A stretch of 64,000 nucleotides of DNA from Paenibacillus sp. FSL W8-0426 (GCF_037969725.1 NZ_CP150203.1:2744001-2808000), one strand, 5' to 3'; shown: positions 28,158-38,057, numbered from the stretch's first letter. Program-made: numbers and translations. Notes: a model not told the origin generated them from the sequence alone.

Positions 28158-30572
28158 ATGCATCCGATGAATAACGAACTGGCAGCAGTACAATTGAGTT
28201 TCAGACATGAAGATCGCGCGAATCAAGCCTATGTTCAAGCCGAACAGAAGGCAGCCGGATATTTTGCTTCACTGCAAGAGCAGCTGGCTGCCGGCTCGCA
28301 TGTCCCTTTACTTGCCCAGGATTTTCAAATTTGGCAAAAGCATCACGTTCAACCTTTTTCATGGCTCTCCTTGCTGGTTCGCAACCAAAGAAAACCGGAT
28401 TCCAAGGATGTTCATAGATATCTTCAATGGTTAGACGCAGCTGGCAAACTGGATTCTTATCTGGATCGCAGCATCTCCTATATTTTCATGCGTGATTTGG
28501 GAAAAGCCCTTCATTCTCCCGATACAAGGCAGCGTATCGACCGTGTCATACAGGATACAAAGAAATACTTCCTGAGCACCAATGACACCCGGCGGAAGCC
28601 CGGTTTGGTTAGTCCGGCGCTATTCTACCGCTGGGGAAAAAAAGAAAAGGTGGAACCGGCGGTCATCTGGGTCATGAACAAGCTGAAACGCGTCGCCGCC
28701 AATCTCCCCAAGGAGCTTGATGCGGAACAAGCGCAGCGGAAGCTGCTCAAAATCATTCTCGGCGTGATCCTTCACGTCGATGACGAAATGAACGAAATGA
28801 CGCCTGCGGATGAGCGGGCGAAACGGTTTGATGCAGCGATCAGGCTCGGCTACTCCTACGGTTTGACCTATCCGTTCATCGACGATCTTTTGGATTCCCA
28901 AGCGTTGAATGCGCAAGAGAAGCGCCAGTATTCCGAGTTGATCCGTGAAGCGTTGTTAACCGGCCAAGTGCCCGAGATCGGGCAGTGGAAAGGAACGAAC
29001 GTTTCCATGATCCGGTATGTTCATGCAGAGCTTCGCGAAGCGTTTGAGTATATAAGTCATTACCAAAAAAACGAAATGCAGCAGACGTTTTTTGATCAGG
29101 CTTATGTTTTCTTTCAATCCCAGGAGACGGACCGGGCCAAAACCTTATCCAATGCGCATTATACGAATGAAGAATTGTATATTCCGATCATTATCAAGTC
29201 TTCATCCTCCAGGTTGATCGTTCGTTCGGTGTTAAGCTCGCCGCTTGATGAAGGCTTCGATCTGCGAACGTTCTATTACGGGATTTATAACCAGTTGGCA
29301 GACGATTTTGCTGATATGAACGAGGACATGCAGGCAGGAGCGGTCACGCCTTATACGTATTATTTGAAATACCGCGACCTGCGGCCGGACCTTATTAATC
29401 CCTATGAATTATATTGGGCGGTCATCGCCTATTTGATCCATGAAGTGTACCAGTCCGATCCCAAAACGCGCGAGGTCATTCTCGCCAGGGCCGTGAACGG
29501 TCTGAAACGTTGCAAAGAACGCTTGGGGCAAGAAGAATACGACAATCTGATGCACACTTTTGCTTCTGGACAGCCAGAGCTGAATCGTCTGGTGCAGAAT
29601 ATGGTGCGCAAAGCGAATGATGTCGATTTTCTGGACAAATTGCTCCGGGACGAGGTCGTCGCTCATTTACGAGCCGACAAACAGGAAAAAGCGGAGTTCC
29701 AGCAAACCATTCGCGAAGTTCGCGAGCAAATCAATGTGGAGCTGCAAATCACGAAACCTGCGGGTACACCCGGGATGAAAGCGACGTTAATCGATGCCGC
29801 CAACTACAGCCTTCAGGGGGACGGCAAACGCCTCAGGCCGATCCTGACGTGGGTGATGGGTGTGCGGGAATACGGAATGAACCCGTCCGCGATTGTCCCG
29901 CTGCTGAGATCGCTCGAGTACATGCACACTGCTTCCCTGATCTTTGATGATCTGCCCAGTCAGGACAATGCGGATGTGCGCCGGGGACGCTCGACGCTCC
30001 ACCAGGTACACAACAGCGCTACGGCGGAATTGACCGGGCTTTACCTCATTCAGCGCGCTATCGGAGAGCAGTCGTCGCTGGAACGATTTGATCCGGAAGC
30101 CGTGCTCTCGGTGATTCGCTACTCTGCCGAGAAGGCGGAAGACATGTGCATGGGGCAGGCGATGGATTTGAACTCCCGAGGGAAGATGCTGACCCTTGAA
30201 GAGCTGAACATGATTTCGTTTTACAAGACAGGCCTTGCCTTCGAAGCTGCGCTTGTGATGCCTGCCATTTTGGCCAAGGTAGATGAGCGGGAGATGGCCT
30301 GCTTGAAAAAATTTGCCTATCATGCAGGCATCGCTTTTCAAATCAAGGATGACCTGCTCGACCATGAAGGGGAATCATCCGTGCTGGGCAAGCCGTCTGG
30401 GCAGGATGCCAAAAACAACAACTCCACCTTCGTATCCATCCTGGGTTCGGACGGTGCGCAGAAACAGATGTGGGAACATTTTTGCAGCGCCTCGGATGCA
30501 CTGGACGAAATGTCGAAACCCGTTCCTTTCCTTAAGCATTTACTGGATTATATTGTCGGACGCGAGCGTTGA
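28158..30572 (+). CDS. Two-domain class I isoprenoid synthase (polyprenyl synthetase at C-terminus)
   Basis: An 804-residue cytoplasmic protein, over twice the usual polyprenyl synthetase length. The C-terminal ~280 residues are a trans-prenyltransferase: GDGKRLRP, first Asp-rich motif DDLPSQDNADVRRG (~596) and second FQIKDDLLD (~730). The N-terminal ~500 residues also carry Asp-rich motifs in helical context, YPFIDDLLDSQ (~240) and QLADDFADMNED (~382), suggesting a second, divergent class I isoprenoid fold. It may make a prenyl diphosphate and use it in one protein, or one domain may be regulatory. ATG 28158 is close to its GAGG; ATG 28167 is an alternative. No other terpenoid gene is adjacent. 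Confidence 0.8.
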   Translation: MHPMNNELAAVQLSFRHEDRANQAYVQAEQKAAGYFASLQEQLAAGSHVPLLAQDFQIWQKHHVQPFSWLSLLVRNQRKPDSKDVHRYLQWLDAAGKLDSYLDRSISYIFMRDLGKALHSPDTRQRIDRVIQDTKKYFLSTNDTRRKPGLVSPALFYRWGKKEKVEPAVIWVMNKLKRVAANLPKELDAEQAQRKLLKIILGVILHVDDEMNEMTPADERAKRFDAAIRLGYSYGLTYPFIDDLLDSQALNAQEKRQYSELIREALLTGQVPEIGQWKGTNVSMIRYVHAELREAFEYISHYQKNEMQQTFFDQAYVFFQSQETDRAKTLSNAHYTNEELYIPIIIKSSSSRLIVRSVLSSPLDEGFDLRTFYYGIYNQLADDFADMNEDMQAGAVTPYTYYLKYRDLRPDLINPYELYWAVIAYLIHEVYQSDPKTREVILARAVNGLKRCKERLGQEEYDNLMHTFASGQPELNRLVQNMVRKANDVDFLDKLLRDEVVAHLRADKQEKAEFQQTIREVREQINVELQITKPAGTPGMKATLIDAANYSLQGDGKRLRPILTWVMGVREYGMNPSAIVPLLRSLEYMHTASLIFDDLPSQDNADVRRGRSTLHQVHNSATAELTGLYLIQRAIGEQSSLERFDPEAVLSVIRYSAEKAEDMCMGQAMDLNSRGKMLTLEELNMISFYKTGLAFEAALVMPAILAKVDEREMACLKKFAYHAGIAFQIKDDLLDHEGESSVLGKPSGQDAKNNNSTFVSILGSDGAQKQMWEHFCSASDALDEMSKPVPFLKHLLDYIVGRER

Positions 30573-30618
30573 TGGAGATGCAGGTTTTGAAACAATTAAC
30601 ATTCGAGGAAATATGTTC

Positions 30619-30647
30619 TTGACGGATTGCGTGATAGCGCATAAAAT
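30619..30647 (+). promoter_or_regulatory. Promoter of the ABC exporter leader
   Basis: TTGACG (30619-30624), 17-bp spacer, TAAAAT (30642-30647). Predicted start ~30654 puts a leader ORF at the very 5' end of a ~445-nt leader. Confidence 0.65.
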
Positions 30648-30677
30648 TAAAAAACAAATAAGTGCGAAGGGTGGTTA

Positions 30678-30725
30678 ATGAACATGTTGGTGCCTCCAGT
30701 GAATTCCATAACGATAACTGAATAG
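30678..30725 (+). CDS. Candidate leader peptide of the ABC exporter operon
   Basis: Short ORF MNMLVPPVNSITITE after GAAGGGTGG (30666-30674); the second ATG at 30684 has the better spacing. It begins ~25 nt after the predicted transcript start, as in attenuation-controlled antibiotic-response genes such as B. subtilis bmrCD with its bmrB leader. Two consecutive prolines (PP) could slow the ribosome. Not proven coding. Confidence 0.45.
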   Translation: MNMLVPPVNSITITE

Positions 30726-30874
30726 GCATGGACATGATGACTTAACTGAGAATGCACCCGTCAAGTTGGGCGTTTGGACAGTCTGTTTATGCCAACCTGT
30801 TCTTTGAACGCTCATCCATATTGCATGCAGGAATTAAGACTTCATTCGCCGAGTCAAGGTCTTCTTGTGGTCTG

Positions 30875-30908
30875 AAGCTGTAGATGAACATTCATCTACA
30901 GCTTTTTC
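30875..30908 (+). terminator. Intrinsic terminator inside the exporter leader
   Basis: AAGCTGTAGATGA (30875-30887) pairs perfectly with TCATCTACAGCTT, followed by a T run. It lies between promoter and exporter genes, so readthrough must be regulated or partial. Confidence 0.8.
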
Positions 30909-30966
30909 GCGTGCATATCCCCAGTCCGCACTTATTTAAAATGAATGAAAGGTCGGTAATGAAACC

Positions 30967-31035
30967 ATGACAAAATTCAAAAGCAACGCTGCTCGTTTAA
31001 TGCTGTTCAAACCCATCGCGTCAGACACGTCATAG
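30967..31035 (+). CDS. Possible second leader ORF
   Basis: A 22-codon ORF beginning MTKFKSNAARLML, downstream of the leader terminator and 64 bp before the exporter gene. The nearest Shine-Dalgarno-like AAAGG is 14 bases away, so support is weak. Confidence 0.25.
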   Translation: MTKFKSNAARLMLFKPIASDTS

Positions 31036-31099
31036 CTTTCAAACGTGATCCAAAGGGAACCCTTTTCACAGACAAAGCTAAAGCATTGGGGGGAACGAC

Positions 31100-32845
31100 G
31101 TGTCCAAACAAGAAAAAAGCTCCATGTTCTGGCTGCTGAAATATTTGAGGCCGGTCAAAGGAAAGCTCGCGCTGCTGCTCGTACTGCTCCTGACGTCAAC
31201 GGGCCTTCAACTGCTGAATCCCCAGATCATTCAGCGATTCATTGATACTGCTGCCGAGGCAGGCCTGGTCGGGCAGTTGTTACAGCTAGCAGGGTTGTTT
31301 CTGGTCGTCGCGGTGGCGAACCAGTTAATAACGGTAGCGGTAAGTTATATGGGGAATGACGTCTCGTGGCGGGCGACCAACAAGCTGCGGGGAGACCTGC
31401 TTAAACACTGTCTGCGCCTGGATATGAGATTTCACAATGTCAAAACACCCGGTGAGATGATTGAACGGGTGGATGGGGATGTCACGCATATCTCGAATTT
31501 CTTCGCGATGTTTATCGTGCAGGTCATCGGCAGCTTTGTGCTGCTGGGCGGCATTCTTGGATTCATGTTTTCGGTCAATGTGCCGATTGCGCTTGTTATG
31601 ACCGCATTTACGCTGTTATCCGTGCTGTTTATGGTGCTGATCCGCAATCTTGGTGTCAATCCTTCCAAAAACGAACGGGAAGCGAGCGCGTCTCTGTTCG
31701 GTCTGATTGAGGAACGGATTGCAGGCATTGAGGACGTGCAGGCGAATGGTCATGTTCCGTACGTCATGAACCGTTTTTATCGGTTGATGCGAATGGTTTT
31801 TCTGAAAGGGCGCCGGGCCTGGATGATGCGGGTTGTGCCTTGGAATACCACGGTTGTATTGTTTGCCGTTGCAGTAACGGTCGTGCTGCTGCTGGGAATT
31901 CGGGATTTTATGGAAGGCACCATCAGCCTGGGGACCTTGTTCCTCATTTATCAGTATACGCAGATGCTGAACGATCCCATTGAACTGTTGGGAGATCAGG
32001 TGCAGGAATTCCAGAAGGCCAAATCCGGCATGCTTCGTTCCAGCGAGCTGTTGTCGCTTCGCAGTGAAATTACGGACGGAAGCGAACAAGACTTGCCTGA
32101 AGGCGCGCTGGGATTGGAATTCGACCAAGTCTGCTTCAGCTACAATGAAGATAAACCCGTACTGCGCAATATCAGTTTCAAGCTGAAACCAGGCGAACGG
32201 CTTGGGATCATCGGACGAACGGGAAGCGGGAAGTCCAGCCTCAGCCGTGTTCTGCTGCGATTGTATAACATCAATAGCGGAACGATTCGTGTGGGGGGCA
32301 AAGACATCACGCAGTTAACGCTTCCTGCATTATACAGAAGGGTAGGGATGGTTACACAGGACGTGCAGCTGTTTGACGGCACCTTGCGTGACAATCTGAC
32401 GTTGTTTAATCGCGAAGTGTCGGACGAACGCATTCTGCAAACGACGGCCAGGCTGGGCCTTCGTCGCTGGATCGACGAACAGCCGAACGGCCTGGATACC
32501 CACTTGTCTGCGGGAGGTGCGTCCCTGTCTGCCGGGGAGGCGCAATTGTTTGCGCTGACTCGCGTTTTCCTGACCGAGCCCAGTCTCGTTATTTTGGATG
32601 AACCGTCTTCCCGCTTGGATGCGGCAACGGAGAGCATGCTGCAAACGGCCGTCGACGAACTGATGAAACGGTGCACGGGAGTCATTATTGCCCATCGTTT
32701 GGCGACGCTGGAACAGGTGGATCAAATCATGGTGCTGGGGGACGGAAAAATGCTGGAATTTGGCCCGCGGGAAGAGCTTGCGGGCAGCCCGTCATCCCAT
32801 TACGCCCGCTTGCTTGCGACGGGAAGAGAGGAGGAACTTGCATGA
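31100..32845 (+). CDS. ABC exporter half-transporter, subunit 1 (heterodimeric multidrug type)
   Basis: A 581-residue fused membrane/ATPase subunit: six membrane helices (~20-310), then the NBD. Walker [10 protein letters not shown] (~371) and Walker [10 protein letters not shown] (~497, catalytic Glu present) are intact, but the signature reads LSAGEAQ instead of LSGGQ. GTG 31100 has GGGGGGAA upstream. The next gene overlaps by four bases (ATGA), so the two are coupled and form a heterodimer. In such pairs one ATP site is degenerate; this subunit supplies the good Walker motifs. Likely an efflux pump; the leader suggests induction by a translation inhibitor. Confidence 0.88.
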   Translation: MSKQEKSSMFWLLKYLRPVKGKLALLLVLLLTSTGLQLLNPQIIQRFIDTAAEAGLVGQLLQLAGLFLVVAVANQLITVAVSYMGNDVSWRATNKLRGDLLKHCLRLDMRFHNVKTPGEMIERVDGDVTHISNFFAMFIVQVIGSFVLLGGILGFMFSVNVPIALVMTAFTLLSVLFMVLIRNLGVNPSKNEREASASLFGLIEERIAGIEDVQANGHVPYVMNRFYRLMRMVFLKGRRAWMMRVVPWNTTVVLFAVAVTVVLLLGIRDFMEGTISLGTLFLIYQYTQMLNDPIELLGDQVQEFQKAKSGMLRSSELLSLRSEITDGSEQDLPEGALGLEFDQVCFSYNEDKPVLRNISFKLKPGERLGIIGRTGSGKSSLSRVLLRLYNINSGTIRVGGKDITQLTLPALYRRVGMVTQDVQLFDGTLRDNLTLFNREVSDERILQTTARLGLRRWIDEQPNGLDTHLSAGGASLSAGEAQLFALTRVFLTEPSLVILDEPSSRLDAATESMLQTAVDELMKRCTGVIIAHRLATLEQVDQIMVLGDGKMLEFGPREELAGSPSSHYARLLATGREEELA

Positions 32846-34611
32846 CCATTACCGGATTTATTTCCCGATTATTTCGGTTTAGGCCGTTTCTATTTATCAT
32901 CAATGGCTTGTTGTGGACGGTTTTTCACTCGCTTCCGCTGGCGATCGGATTGGGCGTGCAGTGGTTTTTCGACCGCACAACGGCGGGATCGAACGATTAT
33001 CTGTGGCTTGCCGTTCCGCTTATTTTCATTGCGCTTACCCGGATCGTCAGAGTAGGATCTTTTTTCGTGGCTTTCTATGCCTGGATCACCTATGTGTATC
33101 ATATTCAGGCGATTCTGCGCACCAACATGCTGGCAGGCATCATGCGCTGGCCTGGCCGCAATCTTCCGGCTTCGCCCGGCGAGGCCATGAGCCGTTTCCG
33201 AGAAGACGTGGACGAATCGGTCGAATACGTGGAGTCCTGGGTCGATTTCTGGGGCAGGCTTGTGTTCGCGGTCGTGTCCATTGCGATCATGTGGAGCATT
33301 AACTGGAAAATTACGCTGGTTGCCGTACTTCCGCTGCTGGTCGTCACATTGCTTAACAATTTGTCTGGCAATCGTGCCCGCCGTTATGCACAAAGCAATC
33401 GGGAAGCGACCGGTCGGATCACCAGTTACATTGCGGAAAGCTTTGGGGCAGTCCAGGCGCTGAAGCTTGGGCAGGCCGAAGATCATGTGGCGGCGAGATT
33501 TGACCAATTGAACGAGGAGCGCCGCCAAGCTGCATTGCGTGACAATTTGTTCAAGCAGTGGATGAGATCGCTGAACCAGCATGTGCTCAGCATTTCTACG
33601 GGATTGATTCTGCTGATGTGTGCGGCGGAGATGAGAGCCGGAAACTTCACGGTCGGCGACTTTGCCCTGTTTACGTCCTATCTCGGCAATATCGGATTCA
33701 GCATATCTCTGTTTGGATACATGGTTTACCAGCATAAACGGCTGAAAGTATCCTTTGACCGCATGCGCACCTTGTTCCGGCCCGGGGAAGAAGACCGCAT
33801 TATGGAATTCAGGGAGACTTACTTGCAGACAGACCCGCCTGAACTGGAAGAGGTTTCAAGTGTAACGGGAGACCGGTTGAAAGAGCTTGAAGTGCAAAAG
33901 TTGACGTACCGCTATCCGAATTCGCCAAATGGCATCGAAAACGTCTCCTTCCGTTTAAAACAAGGACAGTTTCTCGTCGTGACGGGACGAATCGGCTCGG
34001 GAAAGTCGACCCTTGTCCGAGCGCTGCTGGGACTTCTGCCTATGCAGCATGGGGAGGTCACCTGGAATGGAGCGAAGATTGATCCCGCTACATTTTTGAT
34101 GCCGCCAAGAGCGGCCTATACGCCTCAAGTTCCTCGCTTGTTCAGCGATACGCTGAAAGAAAACATCGTCCAAGGCAAGCGCGGAAACACGGATGAAGCG
34201 TTGGCTGATTCGATTCGGCTTGCCGTCATGGACCAGGACATTCAGCAGCTGGATCAGGGGTTGGAAACGTCCGTGGGTCCAAGAGGCGTCATGTTGTCCG
34301 GAGGACAGATCCAGCGTGCGGCAACGGCGCGCATGCTGATGACGGGCGCAGACCTGCTGGTGGTGGACGACTTGTCCAGCGCGCTGGACGTGGAGACGGA
34401 ACAGCAAGTATGGGAGGGGCTGTTCAAGGAAACGGACATGACATGCATTGCCGTTTCTCATCGGCGCGCCGCGTTGTCCAAGGCCGATCATATCATCGTC
34501 ATGAAGGATGGGCAGATCGAAGCCGAGGGTACATTGGAACATTTGCTGGCGACCAGCACGGAAATGCAATTGTTGTGGCAGGGCGAGGAACTGCCTGTCA
34601 AAGCAGGCTGA
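32842..34611 (+). CDS. ABC exporter half-transporter, subunit 2
   Basis: A 589-residue partner of the preceding gene. Six membrane helices, then Walker [10 protein letters not shown] (~383), a canonical signature LSGGQIQRA, and Walker [13 protein letters not shown] (~507), where Asp replaces the catalytic Glu. This is the complement of subunit 1, so the consensus ATP site forms from subunit 1 Walker motifs and this signature, and the other site is degenerate, as in BmrCD and TM287/288. ATG 32842 overlaps the previous stop; GGAGG at 32830-32834 serves it. Confidence 0.88.
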   Translation: MTITGFISRLFRFRPFLFIINGLLWTVFHSLPLAIGLGVQWFFDRTTAGSNDYLWLAVPLIFIALTRIVRVGSFFVAFYAWITYVYHIQAILRTNMLAGIMRWPGRNLPASPGEAMSRFREDVDESVEYVESWVDFWGRLVFAVVSIAIMWSINWKITLVAVLPLLVVTLLNNLSGNRARRYAQSNREATGRITSYIAESFGAVQALKLGQAEDHVAARFDQLNEERRQAALRDNLFKQWMRSLNQHVLSISTGLILLMCAAEMRAGNFTVGDFALFTSYLGNIGFSISLFGYMVYQHKRLKVSFDRMRTLFRPGEEDRIMEFRETYLQTDPPELEEVSSVTGDRLKELEVQKLTYRYPNSPNGIENVSFRLKQGQFLVVTGRIGSGKSTLVRALLGLLPMQHGEVTWNGAKIDPATFLMPPRAAYTPQVPRLFSDTLKENIVQGKRGNTDEALADSIRLAVMDQDIQQLDQGLETSVGPRGVMLSGGQIQRAATARMLMTGADLLVVDDLSSALDVETEQQVWEGLFKETDMTCIAVSHRRAALSKADHIIVMKDGQIEAEGTLEHLLATSTEMQLLWQGEELPVKAG

Positions 34612-34662
34612 TTTTTGGAGTTATGAATAACGGACTCGATGGATAAGCGTTAAAATGCAAAA

Positions 34663-34705
34663 AAGCCGTACAGGCGACTCGTTGCGGAGTTGATCTGTAC
34701 GGCTT
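34663..34705. terminator. Terminator between the exporter and ctaB
   Basis: AAGCCGTACAG (34663-34673) pairs perfectly with CTGTACGGCTT (34695-34705). The T run is on the minus-strand side, so it mainly ends ctaB but can serve both. Confidence 0.85.
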
Positions 34706-34725
34706 ATATATGTTATGAACCTGGA

Positions 34726-35655
34726 TTATTTGATAAGCAGGGCAATCAGCGAGTACGCAATGATCACCAGGAACACGAGCGTAATATGGTTGATGGAGAA
34801 AATGAACATGTTTTTGGACCATTTTTGCGTCTCATTGCGATCAAACGTGGCCACGCTGAGAATGAGCCAAACCAGGCTGACCAAAAAGGCAAAGATGGCG
34901 ATGAACGGGCTCATTGGCCAGAACAAAAAGCTGGACAGCACGAGCAGGACCAAGTAAACGTTGGTTTGAATATACGTCCGGCGAATCCCTTTGACTACCG
35001 GAAGCATGGGAACGTTCGCAGCTTTGTACTCATCGAATCTGCGAATGGCGATCCCGTAGAAGTGAGGCATTTGCCATAACAGCATCGTAACGACCAGTGC
35101 CCAAATTTCAAAATGACCCAGGTCTGAAGAAATCGCAGCCCAACCGATCAAAGGAGGGACGGAACCCGAAAGACTGCCGACCTCGGTATTGTAAACCGTA
35201 GTACGTTTTGTCCACATCGTGTAAGGGAAAACATAAAGTAAAAGTCCCAAAATCCCGAAAACGGCCGCAAGCGGGGAAGCGACGTATAACAGGATGCCGC
35301 CGATAATGGTAATGCTTATCCCCAAAATCAGGCCGGATTTCGTGTCCACTTGGCCGGTAACGGTTGGCCGTGTTCTGGTCCGCTCCATGATGGCATCGAT
35401 GTCGCGGTCGTACAGGTTGTTGAATACCCCGGCTGCGCCAATGATCAAGGAAGAACCGATAACCGACAAAATGATCGGTACGATATTGTCCAGGAAAGAG
35501 GCATTAAACACATACAGTGCAAGGCTCAAACCGGCAAGCATGGCGATGAGGTTGGATTTGATGATGCCGACTTTGATCGTATCGAAAAAGACTTTTGGAA
35601 CCGAGCTATACTCTAATCTGATTTTGGGTTGTGACCCGTTATTTAGTGTTTTCAA
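34726..35655 (-). CDS. ctaB: Protoheme IX farnesyltransferase (heme O synthase)
   Basis: UbiA-family prenyltransferase of ~309 residues with about nine membrane helices. NNLYDRDIDAIMERTRTRP is the Asp-rich metal/diphosphate motif of CtaB/CyoE, and FDEYKAANVPMLP the second conserved region. It adds the farnesyl tail to heme B for cytochrome oxidase. TTG 35655 is preferred because AGGAAGTGAG precedes it; ATG 35676 is in frame but lacks a ribosome binding site. It stands alone, away from ctaA or the oxidase genes. Copy 2 of the intergenic repeat lies ~180 bp upstream. Confidence 0.88.
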   Translation of the reverse strand: MKTLNNGSQPKIRLEYSSVPKVFFDTIKVGIIKSNLIAMLAGLSLALYVFNASFLDNIVPIILSVIGSSLIIGAAGVFNNLYDRDIDAIMERTRTRPTVTGQVDTKSGLILGISITIIGGILLYVASPLAAVFGILGLLLYVFPYTMWTKRTTVYNTEVGSLSGSVPPLIGWAAISSDLGHFEIWALVVTMLLWQMPHFYGIAIRRFDEYKAANVPMLPVVKGIRRTYIQTNVYLVLLVLSSFLFWPMSPFIAIFAFLVSLVWLILSVATFDRNETQKWSKNMFIFSINHITLVFLVIIAYSLIALLIK

Positions 35656-35852
35656 ATACTCACTTCCTATATCCATACTTATATATCTCGGTACTTATTA
35701 TAACATCATGTTTAATATGTGAAAGAAATTGCGTTTTAGTATTAAAAATAATGTCATTTGATTGTGAACAATTTAAAAACAACACTTTTTTTAATTGTTA
35801 AAAACGAAATTCTGTGTTAAGTGATTCTTATCTCCATCAGTTGAACGAAGTT

Positions 35853-36041
35853 TTTTACACGGAGCCACTACGAGGTCAGAAATATCTTCCGATCGCTGTT
35901 ATCCCCGGATTTTTTGAATCCCTTTAGTTAAGGAGGAAATCTGGTGATAAGCCTATGCTTACGATGCAGCTTTCTTTCAGAAAGCTTTTAGAACGCTCCG
36001 CTTCTCCAGATTCTTTCTGCCCTTTCCGTTACCGTGTAAAA
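35853..36041 (-). repeat. Structured intergenic repeat, copy 2
   Basis: Minus-strand copy of the repeat at 26073 and 59342. Its ends pair perfectly over 10 bp (TTTTACACGG/CCGTGTAAAA). AATCTGG/CCAGATT, the AGCTTTCT-gaa-AGAAAGCT hairpin and the GGGGATAACAGCGATCGGAA block are present. It lies between the divergent ctaB and oxidoreductase genes. The rest of the 35656-36235 gap is AT-rich, with a possible promoter (TTGAAA 36162-36167, TATTTT 36185-36190) and a near-perfect AGATATT/AATATCT palindrome at 36203-36217. Confidence 0.8.
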
Positions 36042-36235
36042 TGTATAGTTCAACTTATATCGATAAAAGGGTATAGATAATGATGGCTAAAAAAAGCTTG
36101 CGAGTCATGCCTTTTATGTTTATTATAGACTTAAAATATCTTTAATAGACATTATAGTCGTTTGAAAAAAGAACAAAAACGACTTATTTTTTGTTCTAAA
36201 TTAGAGATATTAAATATCTGTAAAGGGTGATATGT

Positions 36236-37156
36236 GTGAGCAAAGTTATAGATGTAGCTATCATCGGCGGAGGGCCTGCCGGGTTAAATGCAGCGCTTGT
36301 GCTGGGCCGTGCAAGAAGAAATGTTGCGGTGATTGACGACGGGAAGGCCAGAAACCGGATTACTCACGCGACGCACGGTTTTTTGACGCGCGACGGGGTA
36401 ACGCCTGCAGAGTTCCGTATCGTGGCCAAGGAGCAAATCGCCGCGTATCCATCGGTGCAATTCATTGAGGACACTGCATCCTCCATTACGGGTGCGGATG
36501 GCATGTTTGAAGTAGTGACCGCCGCAGGCACGGTTATTCACAGCAAAAAAATACTGTTTGCCGTGGGCAAAAAGGATAAACCGCTCGGCATAAAGGGATT
36601 GCAAGAGGTTTATGGGAAGAGTGCTTTCGTTTGCCCTTTCTGCGACGGATGGGAGCTCCGGGATCAGACGCTTGTCCTGATATCAGACGGAGCCAAGGCG
36701 ATGCACATGGCCAAACTGCTTTTGGGATGGACAAGCCGGGTTACGCTTTGCACCAATGGTCCTGATGGTCTGACGGATGAAGAACGTCATGATTTGGAGC
36801 GCCACGGCATTCCTGTGCTGGATTCTCCGATTGAAGCGATTGAATCCAACGAAGGAATCGTTGACCATGTTCTTCTCAAAGACGGTCGACTCATTCCGTG
36901 CAGAGGCATTTTCTTTGCCCCGACCTTGGTTGCCGGATCGGAATTGCCGGGAACGCTGGGCTGCGAGATGACCGAAACCGAGTCGGTGGTGGTTAATGAA
37001 CAAGCGAGAACGACGGTGCCGGGCGTATTCAGCGCTGGAGATGCCGCATCGGATATGTATCAGGCCATTGCAGCCGCGGCGCAGGGATCTATGGCGGGTG
37101 CAATGATCCATAGTGAGCTGTGCGGTGAAGAATGGAACGGCGTCAGCAGCCAATAA
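36236..37156 (+). CDS. Thioredoxin-reductase-like NAD(P)/FAD oxidoreductase
   Basis: A 306-residue flavoprotein. IIGGGPAGLNAALVLGRARR is the FAD-binding Rossmann motif, CPFC (C133/C136) the redox-active pair, and PGVFSAGDAAS the second FAD motif near the end. The NADPH-binding loop is less clear: the segment reads LISDGAKAMHMAKLL rather than the usual GGGDxA, so cofactor or activity may differ from true TrxB. GTG 36236 follows AAAGGGTGA. Alone, ended by the hairpin at 37251. Possible role in thiol or peroxide stress. Confidence 0.82.
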   Translation: MSKVIDVAIIGGGPAGLNAALVLGRARRNVAVIDDGKARNRITHATHGFLTRDGVTPAEFRIVAKEQIAAYPSVQFIEDTASSITGADGMFEVVTAAGTVIHSKKILFAVGKKDKPLGIKGLQEVYGKSAFVCPFCDGWELRDQTLVLISDGAKAMHMAKLLLGWTSRVTLCTNGPDGLTDEERHDLERHGIPVLDSPIEAIESNEGIVDHVLLKDGRLIPCRGIFFAPTLVAGSELPGTLGCEMTETESVVVNEQARTTVPGVFSAGDAASDMYQAIAAAAQGSMAGAMIHSELCGEEWNGVSSQ

Positions 37157-37250
37157 ACGATGCTCTGTATTATTCGAAGTGATCCCGCTGTTGATTACGA
37201 TGTGTAGAGATCATGAACGGATTGCATTCTTATAGTAGAAACACGTTCCG

Positions 37251-37294
37251 AAGGGCTTTCCCGGAATTTTTTTCGGCGGAAGCCCTTTCATTTT
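37251..37294 (+). terminator. Terminator after the oxidoreductase
   Basis: AAGGGCTTTCC pairs with GGAAGCCCTT, followed by TTTCATTTT. Confidence 0.7.
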
Positions 37295-37322
37295 AAATTT
37301 TGAATATTCTTTTTTTAAAGGA

Positions 37323-37370
37323 TTGACATCGCTGGGCGAAGCGGTTTTAATTATATAGACCGATCGTTAT
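37323..37370 (+). promoter_or_regulatory. Promoter and candidate operator of the TetR-MFS pair
   Basis: TTGACA (37323-37328), 17-bp spacer, TTTAAT (37346-37351). Just downstream is TATAGACCGATCGTTATA (37354-37371), whose left half ATAGACCGAT matches operators of LmrA/QacR-like TetR repressors. Autorepression is likely but the right half is degenerate. Confidence 0.5.
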
Positions 37371-37392
37371 AATTTTTAAAATTGCTTTAAGG

Positions 37393-37995
37393 ATGTGGCC
37401 GTTTTTGAGTGAAAAGTCCAATGCCAGAGAAGCCATCGTTAACACAGCCGCCCGACTGTTTTTTTCACAAGGGTATCATGCGACAGGCCTGAGCCAGATC
37501 ATCAAGGATAGCGGAACGCCGAAAGGTTCGTTGTACCATTATTTCCCCCATGGCAAAGAAGAGCTTGCTCATGAATGCATCCAGAAAACGAATGAGCATA
37601 TTTTGCAAAAGTTTGAAGAAACGTTTGCAGCTCATGACAATACGGGGGAGGCGATTCTGCAATTCGTTCAGGACATGGCCGAGGATACCGAAGCTGCCGG
37701 GTTTACGGGCTTTTTGCCTTTCAGCCTGTGGGCTGCGGTTGAGACCTCCTGCATTAGCCATGACCTGCGTCAGGCTTGTCAAGGCGTGTTTGCGGACTGG
37801 CAGAACGCGATCACCAAACATCTGGTGCTTGACGGAATTAACGAGTCCAAAGCAAAAGAGCTGGCCCTGCTCATGATTTCCTTGATGGAAGGAGCACTGA
37901 TTATCAGTTTGACCAATCAGGACAAACAGCCTTTGGTCACGGCTGCCGAATATTTGTCCGCGGTTGCAAAAAATGCGAGACAAGCCAAAGCATAA
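37393..37995 (+). CDS. TetR/AcrR-family repressor (LmrA/YxaF-like)
   Basis: A 200-residue regulator. The N-terminal helix-turn-helix reads IVNTAARLFFSQGYHATGLS then SGTPKGSLYHYFPHGKEEL, the canonical TetR recognition region. The C-terminal ligand domain resembles LmrA/YxaF regulators, which sense drugs or flavonoids. It directly precedes an MFS multidrug exporter and likely represses both. ATG 37393 overlaps its AAGG box; TTG 37405 has better spacing from AAGGATGTGG, so the true start may be 37405. Confidence 0.88.
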   Translation: MWPFLSEKSNAREAIVNTAARLFFSQGYHATGLSQIIKDSGTPKGSLYHYFPHGKEELAHECIQKTNEHILQKFEETFAAHDNTGEAILQFVQDMAEDTEAAGFTGFLPFSLWAAVETSCISHDLRQACQGVFADWQNAITKHLVLDGINESKAKELALLMISLMEGALIISLTNQDKQPLVTAAEYLSAVAKNARQAKA

Positions 37996-38057
37996 ATTTG
38001 GTTTGTACAAAAGAGAGAGTTATATTGGTTGAGGAGGATGGGATTTTGGAGGCTTCC

